A stretch of DNA of 42,501 bases, from assembly GCA_016219715.1 (NCBI GenBank), contig JACRKX010000060.1:1-42501 (forward strand), in the 5' to 3' direction. The notes under the pieces are model-generated. The model ran no database searches. It was not told the DNA's origin and saw only the letters and a list, made by a program, of their open reading frames with translations. The stretch is from Actinomycetota bacterium. GTDB taxonomy: Bacteria > Actinomycetota > Thermoleophilia > Solirubrobacterales > JACPNS01. Below, piece by piece: positions 36,017-42,501 of this stretch. The position numbers and the translations under genes were made by a program. Position 1 is the stretch's first letter. The number at the start of each line of letters is the position of its first letter.

Positions 36017-36673
36017 GTGAACCGAGCCTACGCTCAAATAGCCGCATTCCTATGCACAGTTTTCCTTGCCATTCCGGTAACGGCAAGCGCTGAGGGCACG
36101 GCCGGCGCCGGTGGCGGGACGGCCTTCGAGAAGCAGGTCGTCAGCGCGCCGCAGGGCGCCTTCGCGGGCCGCAACTCATTGATCGTCGGAAACTCAGAGC
36201 ACGGTGCCACAAGTGTGCTCGTCGAGGCGCGAGGTGCCGACGGCCTCTGGACTCAGGTCGCGACCGTAGTCGCCGACGCCGCCGGCTCGTTCGAGATCCG
36301 CTGGACGCCGCCGACCGCGGGCCGCTACGACTTCCGCTTCACCCCGGCCGGCGCCGCGCGCGCGGCCGGCGACCAACCCGATGGTTCGCTCTCGGTGTAT
36401 CGCCTGCAGAAGGCCACCTGGTACGGCCCGGGATTCTTCGGCCGCCGCACCGCCTGCGGCAAGAAGCTGACGCGCCGCACGCAGGGCGTTGCCCACCGCA
36501 CGCTGCCCTGTGGCACCCGCGTTGAGGTCTTCTATGCCGGCCGCAAGCGCACGGTGCCGGTTATCGACCGCGGACCGTTCGTTCGCGGCGTTTCCTGGGA
36601 CCTCACTTACGCGACTGCTCGCTCGCTTGGCGCGCTCTCGACGGTGCGGCTCGGCGCTCTCCCGCTCAGCTAA
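36017..36673 (+). CDS. Secreted RlpA-like double-psi beta-barrel protein
   Basis: Signal peptide; ATWYGPGFFGRRTACGKKLTRRTQGVAHRTLPCGTRVEV...VIDRGPFV. Confidence 0.88.
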   Translation: MNRAYAQIAAFLCTVFLAIPVTASAEGTAGAGGGTAFEKQVVSAPQGAFAGRNSLIVGNSEHGATSVLVEARGADGLWTQVATVVADAAGSFEIRWTPPTAGRYDFRFTPAGAARAAGDQPDGSLSVYRLQKATWYGPGFFGRRTACGKKLTRRTQGVAHRTLPCGTRVEVFYAGRKRTVPVIDRGPFVRGVSWDLTYATARSLGALSTVRLGALPLS

Positions 36674-36884
36674 ACCACTCTGCCCCACCCTTCGCGGTGG
36701 GGTCACAGCATTCGTTCCTCATTTTCGCGTAAAGTCATCCGGGACCGCTGAATCGGTCATGCAAAGCGGCTAAATTTACGTGGCAGTAACAATCCGATCT
36801 GGACCAATATCGAACACTGCTCGATGTCGTCTGGCGCGGTCGATTTCCCACCCCCTCTAAAACACAAGCTAAGGAAATCTGCGA

Positions 36885-37514
36885 ATGAGTTCGTCCAAGC
36901 CCGACCATTTCCTCATCGTCGACGACCATCCGGTGCTGCGAGAAGGCGTCGCAAGCGTGCTGCGCCTGCGCTTTGACGGTGCCGAGACGACCCAGGCGGC
37001 AACCGTAGACGAAGCGATCAAGCTCGTCGGCAAGAAGCGCCTGAGCGCCGTGATCGTCGAGCCGCACCTCGGCTCGTTCGACGCGACGACCTCGATCAGC
37101 AAGCTGCGCAAGTCGATCGACGCGCCGATCGTGGCCTTCGCCGCGGAAGGCAACATGCGCCTGCTGGCCGAGGCGCTGAAGTCCGGGGCGCGCGGCTGCG
37201 TGCGCAAGGACTCGTCGCCCGATGTACTGACCGACGCCATCAACTCGGTGCGCGAAGGCAAGTTCTACATCGACGCATCGCTCGCCAGCGACGGTGAGCC
37301 GAACCTCGGCGAGGAGGCGCGCATCCTGACCGAGCGCCAGCGCCAGATCCTGCAGATGTACGCCGACGGCGCCCACACCGAGCGCGTCGCCGAGACGCTT
37401 GGTCTCTCTACCGAGACCGTTCGCACGCACACCAAGCGCATCCTGGCCAAGCTCAACGCCCGCACGCGCACGCACGCCGTGGCCGAGGCGATCCGCAACC
37501 AGGTGATCGACTGA
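36885..37514 (+). CDS. NarL/LuxR-type response regulator with atypical receiver
   Basis: LIVDDHPVLREGVASVL receiver; LuxR HTH ILTERQRQILQMYADGAHTERVAETLGLSTETVRTHTKRILAKL; phosphoacceptor position reads IVEPHLG. Confidence 0.92.
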   Translation: MSSSKPDHFLIVDDHPVLREGVASVLRLRFDGAETTQAATVDEAIKLVGKKRLSAVIVEPHLGSFDATTSISKLRKSIDAPIVAFAAEGNMRLLAEALKSGARGCVRKDSSPDVLTDAINSVREGKFYIDASLASDGEPNLGEEARILTERQRQILQMYADGAHTERVAETLGLSTETVRTHTKRILAKLNARTRTHAVAEAIRNQVID

Positions 37515-37592
37515 CGAATTCGTGAGTGTCCCGTCGCGCCTGTTTGGCGCGGCGGGCGTCGCGGACCAATGGGCGGTCGCCCGAGGGCGACC

Positions 37593-38612
37593 TCAGCCGT
37601 AGCGCGCGCCGGTGATCTCGCGCAGCTTGGCGCGGTTGTGCGTGGCGAGCACGCGGCGAACTGTGCCGCTGCGCGAGCGCATCACGAGCGACTCGGTTGT
37701 GGCCTTGCCGCGCGGGTAGCGAACTCCCTGCAGCATGTCGCCGTCGGTCACGCCGGTGGCGGCGAAGAAGACATCGTCGCCCTTCACGAGGTCGTGCTGG
37801 GTGAGAACCTGGTCGAGGTCGTAGCCGGCGTCGATCGCGGCGCTGCGCTCTTCGTCGTTGCGCGGCCAGAGACGGCTGACCATCCTGCCGCCCATGCAGT
37901 GGATCGCGGCGGCTGAGATGACGCCCTCGGGGGTGCCGCCGACGCCCCACAACAGGTCGATCGGCGAGCGCTCGCTGACGGCCATCAGTGCGCCGCTGAC
38001 GTCGCCGTCGGTGATGAAGCGGATTCGGGCGCCGGCCTCGCGGATCAGCTTGGCCTGCTCTTCGTGGCGCGGGCGGTCGAGCATGATGACGAGCACGTCG
38101 CTGACGGTTTTGCTCTTGCGCTCGGCGATCAGCTTGACGGTCTCGCCGATTGGACGATCGAGGTCGAGCAGGTCGGCGATCTCGTCGGTGCCGGCCAGCT
38201 TCTCCATGTATACGCAGGGGCCTGGGTCGAACATCGTGTTGCGCTCGGAAAGCGCGATCACGCTGAGCGCGCTGGGAAAGCCCTTGGCGGTCAGCGTCGT
38301 TCCTTCGAGGGGATCGACTGCGATGTCGACTTCGGGCGCCGAGCCGTCGCCGATGCGCTCGCCGTTGTAGAGCATCGGGGCTTCGTCTTTCTCGCCCTCG
38401 CCGATCACGACCGTGCCGTCCATCGGCACCGAGTCGAGCACGAAGCGCATTGCATCGACGGCTGCCTGGTCGGCGGCGATCTTGTCGCCGTGACCGACCC
38501 AGCGGGCGGCCGCGAGCGCGGCGGCTTCGGTTACGCGCACCAGCTCGAGCGCGAGGTTGCGGTCGGGCGCGGTGTCGGTGTGACGGTTGAGGATGCTTTC
38601 CGGCTGTGCCAT
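37593..38612 (-). CDS. glpX: Fructose-1,6-bisphosphatase class II
   Basis: VIGEGEKDEAPMLYNGERIG, VDIAVDPLEGTTLTAKG, WGVGGTPEGVISAAAIHCMGG. Confidence 0.95.
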   Translation of the reverse strand: MAQPESILNRHTDTAPDRNLALELVRVTEAAALAAARWVGHGDKIAADQAAVDAMRFVLDSVPMDGTVVIGEGEKDEAPMLYNGERIGDGSAPEVDIAVDPLEGTTLTAKGFPSALSVIALSERNTMFDPGPCVYMEKLAGTDEIADLLDLDRPIGETVKLIAERKSKTVSDVLVIMLDRPRHEEQAKLIREAGARIRFITDGDVSGALMAVSERSPIDLLWGVGGTPEGVISAAAIHCMGGRMVSRLWPRNDEERSAAIDAGYDLDQVLTQHDLVKGDDVFFAATGVTDGDMLQGVRYPRGKATTESLVMRSRSGTVRRVLATHNRAKLREITGARYG

Positions 38613-38695
38613 CGGCGGGAGTTACCCTAGCGCGCCAGCGCCGCGGTGGGCGGCCGGCCGCCGCACGGCCGTGCGGCCATCTTTATGATCGAGAG

Positions 38696-39088
38696 ATGGC
38701 CTGGATGCTGGTGGCACTCGATGACGACACGCTGGCGGCGGTTATCGATGACGCCCGTGTGCGCTCGCTCGACGGCCCCACGGAATTTCTGCTCGTTACG
38801 CCGAGATCGCCGAGCTGGGGAGATGAACGCAACCTCGGCGACGGCTACCTCGCCACGCTCGACGAGCGCGTTTCCACGCTGCTGGCCGAGGGGGTGCAGA
38901 TCGAGCACGAGTGGTTGCCTGGCGAGGATCTCGCCGCGGAGGTCTCCGAGACCGGCGACGCGCATGCAGTAGAAGGCGTCGTCGTCGCCCATCACAATCC
39001 CAACCATGCGATCCCCGACCCCGAAGCGTTCGACGACGCGATCCGCGAGGCACTGGCCGTGCCGCTCGACGTGATCTCGCTCGAGTAG
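38696..39088 (+). CDS. Hypothetical soluble protein
   Basis: Open ORF in cluster; TATGAT box ends 6 nt before ATG 38696. Confidence 0.65.
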   Translation: MAWMLVALDDDTLAAVIDDARVRSLDGPTEFLLVTPRSPSWGDERNLGDGYLATLDERVSTLLAEGVQIEHEWLPGEDLAAEVSETGDAHAVEGVVVAHHNPNHAIPDPEAFDDAIREALAVPLDVISLE

Positions 39089-39101
39089 CGTCTCCACGAA
39101 C

Positions 39102-39767
39102 TTGCGACTGCTCCTCGTCCGTCACGGCGAGAGTGAGTGGAACGCCGCCGGCCGCCTGCAGGGCCAGGCCGATCCGCCGCTCTCGAATCTCGGCCGCCAC
39201 CAGGCGGCCCGTGCCGCCGCGCGCCTCGTCGACGAGCCGATCGACGCGATCGTCGCCAGCGACCTGGCACGCGCGTCGCACACGGCCAGGGCGCTGGCCG
39301 ATGCCGTCGGCCTGCCGGTCGTTGAGCGGCAGGATCTGCGCGAGGTCGACCTCGGCTCGTGGACCGGCGCCGCACGCGAAGAGATCGAGGCCGCCGATCC
39401 AGAGGCCTGGCGCCGCTGGCGCGTCGAGGGTGTAGAGGGCTGGGACGGCGGTGAGCGCTACGCCGAGGCGATGCAGCGTGTCGCCGGTGCCGTAACGTCG
39501 ATCGCCGCCGAGTGGGCCGGGCGCACGGTTGTGGCCGTCAGTCACGGCGGCTGCATCCGGTTGGCGACCTGTCACCTGCTCGGCATGCCGGCCAGCGACC
39601 TCGGCCGGATCATGTCGATCGGCAACGCTTCGATTACGGAGTTTCTCGTCGAGAGCGACGGCGGCGGCCGCATCGTGCGCTTGAACGACATGGCCCATCT
39701 GCTCGACACCACCACCGCGGACGACCTCGAGCCTTCGGCGACGACCGAGTTCGAGGCGCTGGGCTAA
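39102..39767 (+). CDS. Histidine phosphatase (phosphoglycerate mutase-like)
   Basis: LLLVRHGESEWNAAGRLQGQADPPLSNLGRHQAARAA; VVAVSHGGCIR. Confidence 0.92.
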   Translation: MRLLLVRHGESEWNAAGRLQGQADPPLSNLGRHQAARAAARLVDEPIDAIVASDLARASHTARALADAVGLPVVERQDLREVDLGSWTGAAREEIEAADPEAWRRWRVEGVEGWDGGERYAEAMQRVAGAVTSIAAEWAGRTVVAVSHGGCIRLATCHLLGMPASDLGRIMSIGNASITEFLVESDGGGRIVRLNDMAHLLDTTTADDLEPSATTEFEALG

Positions 39768-39844
39768 CGCCGCTCCCGGTTGACGCGCACGACGCCCGGC
39801 GCCGCATCGAGGGAACGCCCAAAAACTAATTAGACTCGGCGCCA

Positions 39845-41092
39845 GTGGACCTGCGCGATACACCCGCGGAAGCAGAACTGCGCAAAGAGCTGCGCGGATG
39901 GCTCGAAGCCAACTGGCGCGAGGGCATGAGCCAGCAAGAGTGGTTCGCCGTGCTCGCCGATAGTGGCTGGGCGGCGCCGCTGTGGCCACAGGAGTACGGC
40001 GGTCGGGGTGCCAGCGCCAGCGAGGCGATCATCTTCAATCAGGAGCGCCAGGCGATCGGCGCCGAACCGCCGCCGCGCGGGATCGGCGTACCGATGGCCG
40101 GCCCGACGATCATCCAGCACGGCACAGAGCAGCAGAAGCAGCGCTTCCTTGCGCCCATGCTGCGCGGCGAGGAGGTCTGGTGCCAGCTCTTCAGCGAGCC
40201 CGGCGCCGGCAGCGACCTCGCGGCGATCGCCACCAAGGCCGAGCGCGACGGCGACGAGTGGGTGATCAACGGTCAGAAGGTCTGGACTACCCACGCCCAG
40301 CTCGCTCGCTGGGGCATCCTGATGGCGCGGCATGATCCGTCGCTGCCAAAGCACCAGGGCATTACCTATTTCATCTGCGACATGCACGCCGAGGGCGTCG
40401 AGATCGTCCCGCTCAAAGAGATGACCGGCGAGGCGATCTTCAACGAGGTCTTCCTCTCCGACGTAAGGATCAGTGACGACCTTAGAGTCGGGCAGTTGGG
40501 CGAGGGCTGGAAGGTCTCGATGACGACGCTCGCCAACGAGCGCATGGCCCTGGGCCTGGGCGGGCTCGGCGGCACCGCCGCCGGCGCGCCGGTCGACCTC
40601 GCCGAGGCCGATGCCGAAAGTTCGCTCGAGACGATGGGCAAGTTCATCGCCCGCGGTCCTCACGCGCTGGTCGAGCTGACCAAGCGCGCCGGTCTGGCCG
40701 AAGACCCGCTCACCCGCCAGCGGTTGGCGAAGGTCTACACGATGTACGAAGTCAACCGGTTCACCGGCTACCGCATCACGACGGCTCTGATGAAGGGGCA
40801 GGGACCGGGTGTCGAGGCATCGACCGGCAAGCTCGCCTACAACCAGCTCGTTCGCGCCGTTGCCGACTACCTGATCCACCTTTCCGGCGCGGGCGCGATC
40901 GGCGCGCCCGACGACGACAAGCTGATGAAGACGGCCGAGCGCCTCAACCTCGTCGTGCCGGCCACCTCGATCTACGGCGGCACCGACCAGATTCAGCGCA
41001 ACATCATCAGCGAGCGTGTACTGGGCATGCCCAAGGAGCCGCGTGGCGACGCCGAGATCCCGTTCAGCGAGATCAGAAAGGGTGCGGCGTAG
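39845..41092 (+). CDS. Acyl-CoA dehydrogenase
   Basis: CQLFSEPGAGSDLAAIATKAERDGDEWVINGQKVWTTHA; C-terminal YGGTDQIQRNIISERVLGMPKEPR. Confidence 0.93.
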   Translation: MDLRDTPAEAELRKELRGWLEANWREGMSQQEWFAVLADSGWAAPLWPQEYGGRGASASEAIIFNQERQAIGAEPPPRGIGVPMAGPTIIQHGTEQQKQRFLAPMLRGEEVWCQLFSEPGAGSDLAAIATKAERDGDEWVINGQKVWTTHAQLARWGILMARHDPSLPKHQGITYFICDMHAEGVEIVPLKEMTGEAIFNEVFLSDVRISDDLRVGQLGEGWKVSMTTLANERMALGLGGLGGTAAGAPVDLAEADAESSLETMGKFIARGPHALVELTKRAGLAEDPLTRQRLAKVYTMYEVNRFTGYRITTALMKGQGPGVEASTGKLAYNQLVRAVADYLIHLSGAGAIGAPDDDKLMKTAERLNLVVPATSIYGGTDQIQRNIISERVLGMPKEPRGDAEIPFSEIRKGAA

Positions 41093-41108
41093 CGCCGCCG
41101 CGGGCTAG

Positions 41109-42260
41109 ATGAACTTCGCCTTCAACGACGAGCAGCGCGAGATCCAGGCCGGCGCAAAGCGGCTGATGGAAGAGACCGCGCAGCTCGACCGCGTGCTCGA
41201 GATTGCCGCGACGCCTGAAGGCTTCGACCGCGATGACTACGCGCAGCTGGCCGAGCTGGGCTGGACCGGGCTGCACATTCCCGAGCAGCACGGTGGCGTC
41301 GGGCTGACCTACGTCGAACTGGTCGTCGTGCTCGAACAGATGGGCATGGCGCTGTATCCCTCACCCTTCTTCGCCAGCATTTGCATGGCGGCCAGCGCCC
41401 TGATCGAAGGTGCCGCCGCCGCGCCATTGTCAGACGACAACGCTGCGTTGCTTGCCGCGATCGCAGCCGGTGAGAAGACGGCCACGCTGGCCTATGTCGA
41501 GCCCGGCGGCCGTTACCGCCCGCCTGACGTCAAGCTCACGGCTCGCGCCGACGGCGGCGACTTCGTGCTCGACGGCACCAAGAGCTACGTGGTCGACGGC
41601 CACACCGCCGACGCGATCGTCGTCGTTGCCCGGACAGGCGAAGCCGACGGCGAAATCGCCCTGTTTGCGGTGCCCGGCGACGCACCCGGTCTTACGCGCT
41701 CGGAGGCCCATAGCGTCGATCAGACGCGCAAGGTCGCGACGCTTGAGTTCAACGGTGTGCGCGTGCCGGCCGCCGCAGCGATCGGCGAGCCGGGCAACGC
41801 TTGGCCCACGCTGAACTCCACCATGCAGCTGGCCGGTGTCGCGCTGGCCGCGGAGTCGCTGGGTGCGGCGCAGCACTGTTTCGACACCGCGCTCGCCTAC
41901 ACCAAGGACCGCTTCCAGTTTGGCCGGCCGATCTCTTCGTTTCAGGCCGTCAAGCACATCTGCGCCGATCTGCTGATGGCCGTCGAGCAGTCGCGCAGCG
42001 CCACTTACTACGCCGGCTGGGCAGCCGCCCAGCAGCGCGACGAACTGCCGGTCGTCGGCCCGCTCGCGAAGGCCCAGGTACACGACGCCTTCTGGGACGC
42101 CGCCCGCGCCAACATCCAGCTGCACGGCGGCATCGGCTTCACCTATGAACATGAGGCGCACTACTACTACCGCCGCGCCACGGCGGCGCGGGCGATGCTC
42201 GGCGATGGCGACTTCAACCGCGAGATGATGTTGCAGGGGCTGGGATTGGCGCCTGCTTGA
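41109..42260 (+). CDS. Acyl-CoA dehydrogenase, second subunit-like
   Basis: MNFAFNDEQREIQAGAKRLMEE; LGWTGLHIPEQHGGVGLTYVELVVVLEQMG; FGRPISSFQAVKHICADLLM. Confidence 0.92.
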   Translation: MNFAFNDEQREIQAGAKRLMEETAQLDRVLEIAATPEGFDRDDYAQLAELGWTGLHIPEQHGGVGLTYVELVVVLEQMGMALYPSPFFASICMAASALIEGAAAAPLSDDNAALLAAIAAGEKTATLAYVEPGGRYRPPDVKLTARADGGDFVLDGTKSYVVDGHTADAIVVVARTGEADGEIALFAVPGDAPGLTRSEAHSVDQTRKVATLEFNGVRVPAAAAIGEPGNAWPTLNSTMQLAGVALAAESLGAAQHCFDTALAYTKDRFQFGRPISSFQAVKHICADLLMAVEQSRSATYYAGWAAAQQRDELPVVGPLAKAQVHDAFWDAARANIQLHGGIGFTYEHEAHYYYRRATAARAMLGDGDFNREMMLQGLGLAPA

Positions 42261-42291
42261 GCGCAAGGACGATCGCCGGTAGGCTGCGAGC

Positions 42292-42501
42292 ATGAGTCAT
42301 TCGTTCGCCGGCCGATCGACGCGGGCGTTGGTCTGCACGCTGTTCGTCGCGGGGCTCGCGGCGGCGTGCGTGCCTTCTGCTCCGGCCGCCACTTTCACTG
42401 TCACGAAACTCGTCGACACCCGCGACCTCGCTTGCGACGCGGATTGCTCGCTGCGCGAGGCGATCGATGCGGCCAATCTTGACGGGACCGCGGACACGAT
42501 C
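42292..42501 (+). CDS. Secreted CSLREA-domain protein, N-terminus (3' truncated by window edge)
   Basis: Signal peptide followed by TFTVTKLVDTRDLACDADCSLREAIDAAN. Confidence 0.82.
   Translation, partial: MSHSFAGRSTRALVCTLFVAGLAAACVPSAPAATFTVTKLVDTRDLACDADCSLREAIDAANLDGTADTI

Overview
A 42.5 kb, mostly high-GC window that looks like an actinobacterial chromosome, probably of Solirubrobacterales/Thermoleophilia type (inferred from gene content and style, not verified). Most of it is housekeeping: a two-component system, RumA-like RNA methyltransferase, argF, lpd, a Baeyer-Villiger-type monooxygenase, the PDH E1a/E1b/E2 operon, lipB-lipA, nitroreductase, amidase, cold-shock protein, cobQ, ECF sigma factor, a diiron ferritin-like protein, RlpA-like protein, glpX and two acyl-CoA dehydrogenases. 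There are two tRNAs (Ala-TGC, Leu-TAA) and a probable c-di-AMP (ydaO-type) riboswitch. The main accessory region is about 24.5-29.6 kb, abutting the 3' end of tRNA-Ala. It holds a tightly coupled minus-strand operon (ComFC-like phosphoribosyltransferase, DprA/Smf-like protein, PIN-domain nuclease) and a divergent two-gene operon (unknown protein, XRE-HTH + ImmA/IrrE metallopeptidase) preceded by nested inverted repeats. The three-gene operon is the best candidate for an undescribed conflict or defence system. Other points of interest: many leaderless-type promoters (TANNNT-like box ending 6-8 nt before the start codon), including three compact divergent pairs; a response regulator with Asp to Glu at the phosphoacceptor; a sigma factor fused to a putative zinc-finger/TM/low-complexity tail; a diiron-SCP2 fusion; and an unannotated 52-56 aa membrane protein. 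All family calls come from reading motifs; no searches were run.
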